Part shown: positions 31,936 through 44,275 of the stretch, one piece after another
Numbering within the stretch: the stretch's first letter is position 1
How the letters are laid out: every line of letters starts with the position of its first letter
Source of the DNA: Magicicada septendecula
Lineage: Eukaryota; Arthropoda; Insecta; Hemiptera; Cicadidae
Length of the DNA: 64,000 nucleotides
Reading direction: 5' to 3'
Assembly (NCBI GenBank): GCA_034769895.1
Contig: CM068370.1
Coordinates: forward strand, 38,557,344-38,621,343
The notes under the pieces: model-generated
Database searches by the model: none
Seen by the model: only the letters and a program-made list of their open reading frames with translations
What the model was told of the DNA's origin: nothing
Made by a program: the position numbers and the translations under genes

Positions 31936-34735
31936 TTTGGTAGGCAAACTGAATGATGTTGTGGTACGTTTGGGGGTCCTGAATTGCCACGGGTCTCTTA
32001 TTAGTGTTGTTGAAGTACATGGTTGCTGTACTAGCCACAACTAAACAGCGGCTGCCTAAAAACAGTGTGACATAGAAATAGACAGAAAAGGCAGTAGCAG
32101 CTATTTAGTAGCTGCTAGTGAAGTAGCATAGTGTGGCACAGACTATATAAACAGAAAAAGTGTCACATGCCGTATAATTTTCCATTAAACAGTGGAGCGG
32201 TTGTTTGAAGCCAAACAAGCAGTGTGCTGGACACACAGAACAAACTGCCGGCCAGCGTATTACGTAGGTACATGTTAGTTAATTACCATTAGGCTCGCGC
32301 CGGCTCGCGCACCAGTCCGTGCGTGCGTGCACCAGATATTTGCGGAATTCACGTTACTGAGGCATTTACTATCGGCAGCAGTTACTAAGGCGTTGTATCT
32401 CGGTCACAGTTTCCAGGAATGCATAAGTCAACTGACCCAGATTCACCGCCACTGTTGAATCTTTCAATGGAGTACATTGTACTGCGAGTTACAGTTGCAT
32501 ACCGCTCTGCTGCTCGTTATAATGGCAGCTGTCAGTATCGATTTTAACTTCGATTGTATCGAATTTTATTAGAATCGTTTCTGATATTGTACCGTCGAGA
32601 CCCTGTCTCTTTCATCATTAACCCCTATACTGCGGATGCTGAGGAGTTGATATCCAAAGACCACAAGTCTGCTGGTATGTCATACTCTGTTACAAAATAC
32701 TGTTGTTTGTCATAATTTGTTAGTTTGCTGATGTGTCTTTTTTTACAACAATGAATGACAGGCCTATTGGTGGCTTTTGATCCACGTTTCGGGCAGTAAG
32801 AGCGTGCAGTAAGGAGTAATCGAATCGAGAGGTGGATAGACCACAGAATGAATTCATGGAGGACGAAAAATAACATTGTTATTTTTAAAATACTGTTAGC
32901 ACAGGAATAAAGCCTGGAAACTACCATCAGCATTGACAATGGGAAAGGTAGAGTAGAGGCAACTTGAATAAAAAGGAATGACTCTTTGTAGAGCCGGATC
33001 ACGAATCTGCACATTAATGAAACCTGAAGAATGTAAACTGAACATTATTGTTAAACGAAAGATACTCCGGCATACGTTAGTGGAAATCATAATAATAAAT
33101 ACGATTCATCTTCGAATGAAATAAGATACAGGCCTATGTCACCCAAAACGTGTTTAACCTTATTAACATACGCCAACTAAGATGATTCGTCAATGGACAG
33201 AATGCAGTTGACAGTAAAGCTACGACCAGTGAGAGTAAAGGCAGCTGGAGTTCCAAAGATCCGTCAATTTTATGAATTCAAGAACACGTGAACATTATAG
33301 AGTGACAATTCAACAGGGATGTCGTACGTGGACTAGACAAGACCATGGTCCTTTTACGTTACGAGGACACGTCTAGTACCTTTTAATGGCGTTATTATTG
33401 ATGTTATTTATTGCTGATTTCATTTGTTTGGGTTATTATTGACGTTAAATATTTCTCACCTTCCATGATATCCTAAACGGTATCAGTGGTATCCTCAACG
33501 GTAAAACTGAGACATCGTGGGCAGGGGTAAATTTACGAAGGGGACGAACGGGACCGGAACCCCCTCCCAGAGGGTCAAAAGAATTGACGAATTTTGTTAA
33601 TATCTTAATTTCTAGGCTGTTTTATTATTATTTCAACTATGTATGCTAATATAGTAGTAGCTTTCTTTTAAAATATGCAAACAGGTTTGTTACACGGCAT
33701 ACGTTTGAAATATGAAATATAGGGAAACCAATTCAATCAATAAGTATCTTGATAACAACGTTTCAATAACGCGGATTTTTATTCTGTTATTACAGTTTGT
33801 TTTAATGGGAACTGATTTCAGGATGTTATCGCGCGTTTTTTCACCCACTTTAAAGATAGTAGGCATGTTGATTAGTCTTAACTTGTTTTTTCTTTTGCAT
33901 GAGGCCGACCCAACCCCGGGCCCACTCCAAAGCTAAATTCGAGATACGCTTCTGTTTTTCACGGACGTCCAGCAGAAGTATGAATACGGCTGGGTCCAAT
34001 GGTTGTTTGGTCCCATCGGTTGGGAAACGAAAAAAGAGTATGGCGATAGTTCTAGCTGCTTGTGTAACGGATAGATAAGTTATGTAGTTATGCGTACATT
34101 GGACCGAAAGTCTGTCAAACATGTGGAATGGGTATCTTCAAGTCGAAAGAGGGAAGATGGTAAAAAGAGAGACAGACATACAGACAGACTGAGTGTTGAG
34201 AGATTGTAGGAAACAGAAAGAGGCGTTGTGTACACAGCTAAGACAAACCGACCGACAGGTATGATTTAACGGCGTGCATTCAGTAGAAATTTCAACGCAC
34301 TTTCATAACCTGTTTAATATTTAAACTGTTAACGCCGCATTGTCCAAATCGCGGGTTTTACAGCGGCCCAGGTTTACAGCGCATTGTTCCCATATCCGTA
34401 CAATGGACGGCTGTCTAGATGCTAGATGTTGCCCGTCACCGTCATACACGGTGGCTCGGCTGGCGTCAGCGTTTCTTTTTTTTTTAACACAGTGACACTG
34501 CAGAATTTTACGTTACACACACAGGCATGCGAACGTGTGCACACGCGCGTGTGGGTGGGTGTGCGAGGGAGGGCACACCGATTGCCTAATGTGCACGCGT
34601 GGGTTGTTACTGTGAAGAGCGTTTGTATGCGAACACTCATTAGACTACCGATGTCACTACAGAAAAAGATGACATGGAATCGGTCCAATCAATAGAGTAA
34701 ATCGAAAAATGTGTGTTTAATTTCGATTACAAAAC
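31936..34735. other. Long stretch without a recognised gene
   Basis: No convincing coding frame. 32230-32520 has CG-containing words around TTAGTTAATTACCATTAG. 33525-33590 begins CAGGGGTAAATTTACG with G/C-rich subterminal words, which could be one end of a hAT, but I see no partner end. 34490-34600 is TG/CA-rich. Confidence 0.35.
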
Positions 34736-35195
34736 GTTTCATCATCATCATCATCTTCACAGCGCGGCATAGGCAAGATGCTGAATGTTCCACCTGCAAA
34801 AATCCTCCAGTCATCTTTCCTGGGTCTGCTCACACACCTGTGACCTATATTTTTGTAGGCTATTTCTAGGCTTGTTTGGCCAGTCTGGTATCTGACATTC
34901 TTTACACCGTTGTTTGTAATTTTTTAACTTTTCATTCAAGTTAATAACTTAAAACTCTTGAGCTCCTACGGCTTCATTCTTTATACGGTCAAGTTTAGAA
35001 CACCTTTTAATGCCTCTTAAGAACGCCATGTATGAGGCCTGTATTTTACTGTTTTGTCTCTTGGCTGTTGCTCACAGTTCACACCCACAGGACAGTGCAG
35101 GGACTGCCATAACTTTGTAAAACTTTAATTTTGTATCTCGACGTACATTGTTTCTGAAAATTCGGTTGATTGTCCCACAAATCGTCACAAATGTG
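34736..35195 (-). mobile_element. RTE-like LINE fragment, family 5
   Basis: Left edge is an (ATC)n run, the minus-strand ATGATG tail, followed by antisense of the 3' UTR and RT C-terminus: complement of TACGGTCAAGTTTAGAACAC and TTCACACCCACAGGACAG. Longest copy of family 5 in the window. Related scraps at 8830, 9925 and 56660. Confidence 0.7.
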
Positions 35196-35278
35196 TGGGT
35201 CAGGAAGAGATGGCTGGAGGATTTTAAAGGCGGAACAGGCAGCACCTTGCCTATACCGTGTTGTGAAGATGATGATTC

Positions 35279-35289
35279 TCTCTCGCTCT

Positions 35290-35355
<66 letters not shown>

Positions 35356-35374
35356 CTCTCTCACTCTCACTCTC

Positions 35375-35408
<34 letters not shown>
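35279..35408 (+). repeat. (CT)n microsatellite with CA inserts
   Basis: About 130 bp of CT repeats interrupted by (AC)n near 35338-35350. Confidence 0.95.
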
Positions 35409-36780
35409 CGCCAATTCATAAATATCACGTGCATTTATGCGTGTAAGACATGTAAGCCGTCAATAAATACGATGCTCAACCATGTTGAGTTGTTGTCTAA
35501 TGAAGTTTTTATTAAACATCCGTTAAACAATACGAAAAATATTAGTGTTTCGCGTGTGTTTGGGAGGTTGTGTTTTTGTGATGTACGGATACGCGCCCGC
35601 TTTTATATTCAGCTGTCTGCGTTGGAGGCGTTGGCTTCTAGGAGATGAACAACAAAACACATCTCGCTGTACAAACGGTCGTAATTTTCGTCAGCGTCCA
35701 ACACTATCAGCAATAATCCAGCGCCATATCGACAGTTCCATACGACGAACCAATAAATTGTTTACTCGCCAGCGCGAACACGTCGGAGGAGGGGTGGGGG
35801 CAACCGGTAGCCACCGCGCGGTTGTAAATTTGGTCCTGCCAAATTGATTTACACATAAATGAGCCTATGATTGTAATCAAACCGGCCCCTCTGGCGACCG
35901 TGCAGCGAGATTTCCGAAAACATAATGGCCTGCAAAAGCAATTGGAAATAATTATATATACGCCGCGTTTCATAACATTTTTGACAATTTCTTGAGCGCG
36001 CGTGCGGAATACGTTTTTTTTTTGCACACACACACACACACACACACACTGCGCGCGCACATGCGCGCGTGCACACAAGCAAGCACAAACGCCTACAAGC
36101 ATTCTTATTCATCTGCTAATCTATATGAAAACGACGGCATTTTACAAAAAACAAAATTTTAATATTAATAACGGTTGTTATTAATTATTTTTAGCCGACC
36201 GCTTCATGAGCTGACTTTTATTCATTCTCAAACAACCCTTTCATTATTTGTACAAGACAAGAGATGCTCTGATACATTACAAGTAGCATAATTTAAAGAA
36301 AAGATTGAACGCTGGCTACGCTCAAACGCGCTTTTTTAATTACAAAAAATTAATATTTCCTGTTTATCAACAGCACACTTGAAATCTCACAGAAGCGAAA
36401 TTTTTAACCGAGTGATTCAGTCAACACACAGTGACACCAAGTCTTGACAACAAGTGATAGCAACACAGTCTTCAATGAGTGCCGACTCAAACACACACAC
36501 ACAACGCGAATACATTCTTGACTTCGGACAAAATAATGATACTTCTGCCTAAGTCTCTTCGAAGCGGAACACGCTGTTTCACTTGCCTCTCCGTCGATAT
36601 TGGCAAGTTCTGCTTAAGGAAAGTGAAGTCTAAAAGCTAAAGGCTTCATCGGGTTTTGCTATTATTTCTTTATTATTATTTACGTAATTGTAGTACTTGT
36701 ACGGCCCTGGAGAGTAAAGTGGATAGTCAGAACTCAGAAGGCGAGGACGGAGTCTAACCCCGAAGACGTTGAACATTTTC
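35409..36780. other. No gene seen; possible conserved noncoding DNA
   Basis: 35830-35960 is low in simple repeats and has the look of single-copy sequence (TTTACACATAAATGAGCC, GCAATTGGAAATAATTA). A (CA)n lies at 36027-36048 and a (GCGC)-rich patch next to it. No ORF with a known domain. Confidence 0.3.
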
Positions 36781-36784
36781 GTTA

Positions 36785-37200
36785 CATCAACTTATGTTCT
36801 ATCCAAACGGACATCATACAGGATCCTGTTACTGTCACCAATTCGTCAGCACACATCAGCAGATTCAGATATCTGTCTCGTGATAACATAATCCCAGTGT
36901 TCATTAGATGCTCCAATTTCCTTACCAAATCGTCAATATAAATGTTAAAAAGAGTCGGTCATATAGGCCTACTGTACACTTGATCTAATACCTTGATTGA
37001 CAGATACTTGATATACATTTTGTTGCTGAGATATTAGAATAGTTTTTGAGATTCCCGTTCTTCTAGTATTTGCCACAACAAATTTCTATCTACTCTATCA
37101 AAAGAACTTCTCAAAATCAACGAAAGCTAAAATGCGCTTCTTTATTGAACTCGGGATGCTTCTCAATGATTTGTGTAATAATAAAAGCATTGTAAGTAAA
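36785..37200 (-). mobile_element. RTE-like LINE fragment (RT palm)
   Basis: The minus strand contains AFIITQIIEKHPEFN (before motif A), then after frameshifts IYIDDLVRKLEHLMNTGIML and LMCADELVTVTGS, matching the FADD/YADD region. Strongly decayed. Confidence 0.65.
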
Positions 37201-38957
37201 AGCACAACGTTTTTTATTAGTACCTAAAAGCTGCTGTATTTAGCAATACTTTCATGTCTCGTTAAAAAAACTTCAAGCAGCTAAACGCGAGAGTCAAATT
37301 CTCCACTTGCGGACGCGGAAATACGAGATCTGCGGACGTGAAAGAGAGAAAAGAGTCCATCGACGTGCCCCATTCCTGTTTATCTAGCTTCTTCAGTAAC
37401 CTATATACGGTACAAAAATGTTAATAAAATCTTTTTGCACGAAGCAAGCGTCACTCATCGGATCTGACAAGCGGTGTGGCTTCTTTCAGTGTTCGCCAGC
37501 TATTTATCCGCGCATTGTTCGTTCCCATGAGCAGTTTGTTTTCTAGTAAACAATGCGCTGACGTCACCGGTTCAGCCGTGTTTGTTATTGCCGTTGTTAA
37601 CATTGTTGCTTTGTCTTTAATACCCATATACGTTGGGCTATTGTTGTTTACAATAATGAATGTCATCTATCGCAATAATGTACTATCCGTGCTCCATTGT
37701 AGAATGCGTGGTCGCTTGTGTGTGTACCTCTGGAAGAAGAACGTGGGATATTGAAAGTCGTGAACGCTGCATTATATAGAAAACGCAAAAAAAAATTCTT
37801 ATAAGAAGTTAATGAATTTATAAGACTAATCCGGCGTAGAGCGTCCTGTGTCTTACAGTCCCTGTGCCAGTTTCCTTCCATCTTTACTGTCTTTTGTTCT
37901 TAAATCTCGTTCCGACACGGCTCTCTGAATTCCATTAGTGCATGGTGGTTTCGGCCTGGTCCTTTTGCTTCGTTCTCTAGAGCTTCCGTCTGGATTCCCT
38001 TGTTCGCAAGCGGTAGCGCTTGTTTCGTGCCCGTGGCAAAATAATTGTTTTTGTTAGATGTCTTTTATTGTTGCATGTCTTGTTTTGTTGGCATCCATGA
38101 TTCACCCATAATTACTTCGTTCCTTATTCTCTGCGGTCTTGATTCTCATGCGATCTCGACTAGAAATGCGTTCAGCCCCTCTTCAAGTCGTTTTCAGATT
38201 TCACGGGACATATAACGGAACTTTTAAATACCACTTTCTATAGCTCCAGTTTTCATTCTTTAGATACTCGCTTTTAACCGTAGGATCGAGTTGATTGTTC
38301 CTATTATATTTCCTTTAGGAATTCTGGTTTTCTTTTTCTCTGTTATTGACTTTTTGCTAGATATATTCATGTTCAACATATTGTTTTACCATTTCCTAAC
38401 ATCACATTGTCCATTATGTTGTTCATGACGTATCCCTGTTTAAAAATGTACGGTATGTTTTTATTTTATTACTTGGGAATACTATATTTACAGGTAAAGG
38501 TAAATAAATTTTAAGATGTAGAGTTTAAAATGGAGCAGTATGCAAAACTTCAACTATTACTGCGTTCACTTCTCCGATACACAACGTATGATTAAGCGAA
38601 TGGACTGAGGCTATGAAAACGTATTTTCTTTAGAATGCGTACGGGAAAACTAGGACGTAACACATTTGGAATGAATTAGAACACGCCATTACGAAGAATG
38701 ATTGTTGCAGACGGAAAAGTTGCTTTGAGGATACGAAAGACTACCGGTAAAGATCTAAAGAAAGCCAAAGATATACCGTACGGCCCGTCTACACACGCCT
38801 GTTGGAAGGAGAAGTGCTGGAAGACCCAAAACGAAACTTCCTTTGAAGTCAGAACAAGGAAAGTGACGAACCCTGTAAATACAGAAGAAAGTAGAGTTAA
38901 AAATCCCAATACACGATATTAATTGATGACTCGTTGGGCACTTGGAGAAACATATTA
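37201..38957. other. No gene seen
   Basis: Noncoding. The open frames at 37476-37754 and 38676-38922 overlap frames on the other strand and show no domain. 37430-37700 has balanced composition. Confidence 0.3.
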
Positions 38958-39014
38958 ATACAAAGGTTTTTAAAAATATTAAACACTTGGTACGTTACAC
39001 AGACTTTAATTTAA

Positions 39015-39055
39015 CTCTGACAGCTGTTTCGACTTCTTAAGCCATTGTTAAAGAG
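39015..39055 (-). ncRNA. Hammerhead-like motif, left arm
   Basis: Minus strand: stem I CTCT, TTAACAA (39045-39051) in place of CTGACGA, T, stem II GGCTT-AAG-AAGTC, GAAA (39027-39030), CAGCTGT so ACAGCTGT is palindromic, C, then AGAG closing stem I. All stems pair, but the core carries three transitions, so it is unlikely to cleave. Confidence 0.5.
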
Positions 39056-39359
39056 ATTAATGAAAACCTAAACAGAGGATGTAAGTAAGGGTGGTGGTGG
39101 CCATCTGTTTAGGGCGTGTATTGGAACATCTGTGAAGTGTGAAGATGGAAGGGGGGTTTGCAGGAGCTAAGGGGTAATATTCTAAGTAGAATCTGAATAA
39201 ATATTCAGATTTTATTTAGTTTTTACAGACTCTTGACCTTCCCTTAGCTCCTGCAAACCCCCCTCTCCATCTTCACACTTCACAGATGTTCCAATACACG
39301 CCCTAAACAGATGGCCACCACCACCCTTACTTACATCCACTGTTTAGGTTTTCATTCAT

Positions 39360-39400
39360 CTCTTTGACAATGGCTTAAGAAGTCGAAACAGCTGTCAGAG
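39360..39400 (+). ncRNA. Hammerhead-like motif, right arm
   Basis: Stem I CTCT (39360-39363), TTGACAA (39364-39370; two transitions from CTGACGA), T, stem II GGCTT-AAG-AAGTC, GAAA (39385-39388), CAGCTGT, C (39396), AGAG (39397-39400). Its palindromic stem III is longer than in the other copies. Confidence 0.55.
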
Positions 39401-39458
39401 TTAAATAAAATCTGTCAAACGTACGAAGTGTTTATATATATTTAAAAAACCTTTGTAT

Positions 39459-41108
39459 CCCAATTCACGTGGTGCGGGTTTTTAGACGCGTATAAAAACA
39501 AGTAATGACACACTCAAATCACAAATTTTGTTTGTATAAGCCTAGACAAGAAGATAAGGTTAGTCCTTAAGTGCGTGTAACCCCGAGAGTTCGATGAGCT
39601 TCGAAAAAGCTGTTTTATAGGAGAACTCGCAGGACGAAAATTGAGTAATTTGAAACGTGTTTTATTTATGTCTTAATAAAGTATAGCCTGGGGAGCACTG
39701 TCGACAATCTAGGAAACGTAGTCCGCCCTCAGCTCGCAAATGATCGCCGTCGTAAACGCTACACCTGTGTTGAAATAACACAGTTCGGCTAATAACGCTC
39801 CTCGTAAAACTCACATTTACGCCGTTTGATGGGTTATAAATTCGCTAATGCGCCCACAGGACTGAACTCTTCTCCAGAAGGCGCATTATTATTATTATTA
39901 TTATTATACGGTTTAAATAATTCGATTCACAATAATATCGCAAATTAATGGAGAATGTCTTAATATCGCCACTAGCGATAAGGTTCCATCAACTTCGATT
40001 TTCCTCGACAAAAAAAAAATCACAGTAATGGTGTGTTTCGGTTATCATTCCCTATAATTTCAAATTTCTTCTAGATAGATTTCGCAAAAAAATATCCGAT
40101 AATTTGTTCTTAGTTACGGGGTTTAACAAAAAAATTCCCAGACGCGACTTGAGAGAATTCCTGTGACCGTTCTTTTAAAAATGTTTCGGTTTTCGCTACC
40201 ATGGACCATCAAAAGTAGCAATTACTTTCGATTGGAAACCCAATGACAACAAGTATTAGGCAGAAATTGTGTTCTTTCCTCAGTAATCAAATAAAAACAA
40301 TAATAATCACTACGAGACAGACTAACATCGGGTATTTCCATTTTCAACAAGGACGGTTTAAAACACAAATAGTAGCTACACTTTTAACTCTGTTTAAAAC
40401 AAGTTTACATTTCCGCCCTTTGCATTTGATAGTAAGTACGATTCCACAGATATATCGTAGTGCTCATGTTACATACTGTTTGGTTTCTTGTTTCTTGATG
40501 ATTTTAGTCTTTTCAAAGATACCGAAGGGTTGAATCATCGGTCCAACTCGCACAACTTAGAGTACCAATAATTGTTTTTAAGGATTACCTGCTTTAGCCA
40601 AACTGTTCCAGTTTTAAGCCACTGGATTTTTTATTTATTTTCCATTTGCTATTTAACTGACTGCGCATTAACCTGGAACAGAACAGGTAAGCCTTCGTAC
40701 ACACTGCATGTAGGATTTGCTGGCAGAACTGCTAAGGTGACAGTAGACGTATTTTTTGTTTTACTGTCAAGTATACTTCACTACTTCTTTTTCTAAAACA
40801 GAAGTATCACTGTTGCACACCACTATAGAAAGATTATTCCGAATAGCGCTTTCAAGCTTCACAGCTCATCGTCTGTTTGTGATTGTTATAACCACTAACA
40901 GATGGTTGAAATAACTCGTTCTGTTTGTGATTATAACCACTAACACAACTTGCTTAATTAAATTTCTTCTTTTTCTCTTTATTTATGAGATTCTCCGTTT
41001 ATAACCAACTACATTAGTGAACACAATCGCACTATCACATTCGTGGTCGTCCAGTTCGTCTTTTGGCTTTTTGACGATTATCACCGGTCCTCTTGACTAA
41101 TCTGTCAT
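39459..41108. other. No gene seen
   Basis: 39700-39880 has CG-containing, fairly balanced sequence, followed by (ATT)n at about 39886. 40871-40943 contains two near copies of CTGTTTGTGATT...ATAACCACTAACA. Overlapping ORFs around 40243-40796 lack domains. Confidence 0.3.
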
Positions 41109-41217
41109 CACCAACTTTGTCACTACTTATTGCCACACTGCTAAATACTTCGTTCTTGTCGAGGCCTTTCGGTGTCTCCACCATCTTCAGGTCGTTTAAG
41201 TAGTGACAAAGTTGGTG
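41109..41217 (-). ncRNA. Hammerhead-like motif enclosed by a 21-bp perfect stem
   Basis: Arms 41109-41129 and 41197-41217 are exact inverted copies (CACCAACTTTGTCACTACTT...). Between them, on the minus strand: CTGAAGA (41184-41190), T, stem II GGTG-GAGA-CACC (perfect), GAAA (41167-41170), GGCCT so AGGCCT is palindromic, C (41161). The enclosing stem occupies the position of a distal stem I. The asymmetry of the intervening loops (about 7 versus 31 nt) makes the exact fold uncertain. Confidence 0.55.
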
Positions 41218-43163
41218 TGAAGATGGCTGTTAATAAAACTAACAAAACTGGTAATCTGTCACCATCCATCCTGCTGGTCATTGCAGAGTTGTCGCCTTTC
41301 CTGTATCCATTCCACCACGTGTATCGCACGGAATGTTTCTCGAATAGTAACATTTGTTATTCTGTCTCGTCGTGTTCTGGCTATCGTTCTTCTCAACGAC
41401 TTCTTCGTAGCTAGGTGTGTCTTCTAGTTGTCGTGGTTTCTGGTCTTGCCTCTGCTCCATAAGCTAGGATAGGCCTCACTTTACTTGCTTTCATTTCCAG
41501 ACTTAAAAAAGTTTGTTAACAATCCAATCAGATTTATCCCTCTTAAAATAGTTTACTTTTACTATAATGGTCCCACGATTTCTTCCACTGTTACAATAAC
41601 ATGTAGATCCTGTAGTGGAATTTCTTTTTATTTTCCATAACCTGGGAATGGTATACTTTAAAGATGGGTTTCATTCTCGAACCCAAAAAATGTCCGCAGG
41701 TGCCAGACTGCGATAATAGGAGGGATGATACAATACTTGTGTTTAGGCAATATTGAGATGGCATGCCATACTGTGTACAGTGCCACACAGTACATTACAG
41801 AAACAAGGTGTGGAACGCATGACTTTTTGTCCCGAACACGATGGAACGTTTTGATTGGGAGAGGTTCTTGTGCTCATGTCTGGTATGATAATGACCAATA
41901 AATTACCAGTTTTCCCAAATGGATATGTGAGAAAGATTACTCGCTGGCACTTGATGTACTTAAAATGTAAAAGCCCACTGCTAATGGAAAACCTTCATTG
42001 GCTGTTAGTGAATACTCTCGTACATCGCGACACCCTGTTTGCTTTCGTAATCTGACAGCTTATTTCCTTGTCTATTGAACCATAGCTTGTTATCGTTATC
42101 TATAAACAGCTGACTTTCATTGTCTGCTCCACAATTTCGTTGTTTACGACTAACCTGCACCTCACTGACGTTGTAGCAATAGTCACTGCTTCAGTCTCAG
42201 CTGTAGAGATTACCATTTTATGTTGTTAAATTTGTATAAAAGCCTTTGCAGATCATTTCGGTCTCAGCTGTAAGTACGGCATCTCCAGCGTAGCAAATAA
42301 TGTTGAAAATCGTATTACCCATTTTATATCCTTCATATTTTATGTCACTTTTATTACATAATACACTGCGTCGAAAAATAAAGTGTCTGTTTTCGTTTTA
42401 GTATGTAGGGGTGAAGCATATTGTTAGAATTTACCTAATTTAAAGTTACTTTGTGAAATTAAATCGGGACATCCTTTTCTAGTACCAGAGGTGACTATTA
42501 TTTTCAGTTGTCAATGAACGTACTAAAGATCCCTTATTGTTGTTTTAAAACAGTCAATTGCTATCTAACTGATACTTTCATATAGGCCTACTTCGACAAG
42601 TTTTTATTGTGATACGGGCGTTGTCTAATAAACTGACACGTGGAACAGAGTTAAACAGATTATCCCCGATTGTTTATGAAACAATTTATTATACGTGAAA
42701 GGGAGGAACGCTCACATGACGGTAAAACGTTTGAAAGTAATCTTTATAATTAAAGCAGGATTATAAAAGGAGTAACCTTCACAAATCATAGCTCAGAATA
42801 CAAAACAACCCTGAAATCTGAAATGACGAACAAAATTATATCCTAATAACGTACTGTTTTCCATATACATTCTTTGTGCCGTAGAATGTTATATTTATAA
42901 TCTCAATTTAAGAGACTGAGTAATAAATTATTGTTACGCTGCTATTAGGCAGGTTAAGAATCCAATTAATTACCTAATTGTAAATCAATTTAAATTTTAT
43001 TGGTTATAAAGCTCAAGGGCGGTGTTTTAGCTAGGTCGTGTACTGTATATAGATTAACGATTATTGTTAATGGAGTTTAAAAAAAAATTTGAATTCTCAC
43101 TCCTACTTGTCTCCTCCCCCGAACTGGTTCTCTTTCATCTTTGCCCCTCTCTTCTCTTCCTAA
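41218..43163. other. No gene seen
   Basis: Noncoding. 42960-43010 is dense in AATTAATTA/CTAATTG-type words. No ORF with a known domain. Confidence 0.3.
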
Positions 43164-43242
43164 TTGTTATCCCCCTCCCTCTCTCTGTCTCTGTCCGTCT
43201 GTCTGTCTGTCTCTGTCTGTCTCTCTCTCTCTCTCTCTCTCG
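43164..43242 (+). repeat. (CT)n / (CTGT)n microsatellite
   Basis: Alternating CTCTCT and CTGTCTGT runs; responsible for the Ser/Leu-rich frames around 43064-43416. Confidence 0.9.
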
Positions 43243-43603
43243 ATCTCTGTTTCTTCGTCTGTACTTCGTTGTTTTCTGCTTCTCACAATCCCTATTTTTT
43301 TTTTTCAGAAATGAGGCTAGTTGATATAAGCTGTTTAATACTGAACGGTATTTTGTAATTTTTATGTAATACAGAGCTCTTGACTCGAAAGATGGAAGTC
43401 TCAAGCTGCACACCAATCTTGTCTACCCTTCCACAATCACTTTACTTGTTCAAAAATTTTCACGTCTCATTTCTCTCAAGTCTGTTACAGTATATCTACT
43501 CTAGTGTTTGCCTTAACAGTTTCTCATCTCTACGGCTCCCCTTTCATTTGTGTGACATATTCGTGTGTGCCTCAGAATATTTTCTCCTTATGTTTCTAAT
43601 AAA

Positions 43604-44275
43604 AGACCAAAGTCCTGGTCTGTAGTCGGAAGGAAGAAGATCCAGTCAGAATAACTCTTGGAACTAATGTTCTCCAGGCAGTTAAAGAATATAACTATCT
43701 AGGAAGTAAAATCACAAGTGATGGACGCAGCAGTAAGGAAATTATAAGCAGAATTAACCAGGCTAAAATTGTTTTCAACAAACAGGAAAACCTCTTCACT
43801 TCAAACACTATCAGCCTAAAAATAAGGAAGAATCTAGTAAAGACATACGTTTGGAGTGTTGTCCTATACGGGAGTGAATCTTGGACAATTGGAGAAAGTG
43901 ACAAGAAAAGACTCCAAGCATTTGAGACTTGGTGTTACAGAAAAATATTCAAGATAAGCTGGAGGGAGAAGATAACAAATGAAGAAGTCTTTAGAAGAGC
44001 TCAGGAGGAGAAGAGCTTTCTGCGAAATTTAAAAAGCAGAAGAGCTAAGTTATAGGGCATACACTACGACACAATGGATTGGTTAAGAGAATAATAGAAG
44101 ATAGAAGAAACAATTGAAGGGAAGGATCAGAGAGTCGACCCCATTTAGACTACATGAAACAGCTTATGGTCGATATGAACTGCACATCATATTGGGAGTT
44201 GAAAATAAAAGCAGAGAAGCGTGAAGAATGGCGAGCTGCTGCCAACCAGCCTATGGGCTGCTAACCTAGAAGGGA
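43604..44275 (+). mobile_element. RTE-like LINE fragment, family 7
   Basis: Second copy of the family at 11690: DPVRITLGTNVLQAVKEYNY, LGSKITSDGRSSKEIISRIN, KTYVWSVVLYGSESWTIGES, ETWCYRKIFKISWREKITNE, RAQEEKSFLRNLKSRRAKL, with frameshifts after 44050, ending near CAACCAGCCTATGGGCTGC. It lacks the palm motifs present in the first copy. Confidence 0.85.

Larger units (their letters stand above)
38958..39458. mobile_element. 500-bp near-palindrome with two hammerhead-like motifs
   Basis: Left arm 38958-39173 and right arm 39241-39458 are inverted copies with high identity over about 216 bp, separated by 67 bp that contains its own small hairpin (ATCTGAA...TTCAGAT). Outer tips are ATACAAAGG / CCTTTGTAT. 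Each arm holds one ribozyme-like motif, facing opposite ways. No ORF. Probably a head-to-head pair of Penelope-like ends, or a non-autonomous element derived from them. I could not find a TSD. Confidence 0.7.

Noticed and set aside
33525-33590. hAT terminal end (CAGGGGTAAATTTACG)
   Set aside because: No matching inverted end or TSD could be found downstream, so it was not annotated as an element.
37950-37975. GGTTTCGGCC word resembling the antisense GAAA part of the hammerhead-like motif
   Set aside because: No CTGANGA core at the expected position on the minus strand.
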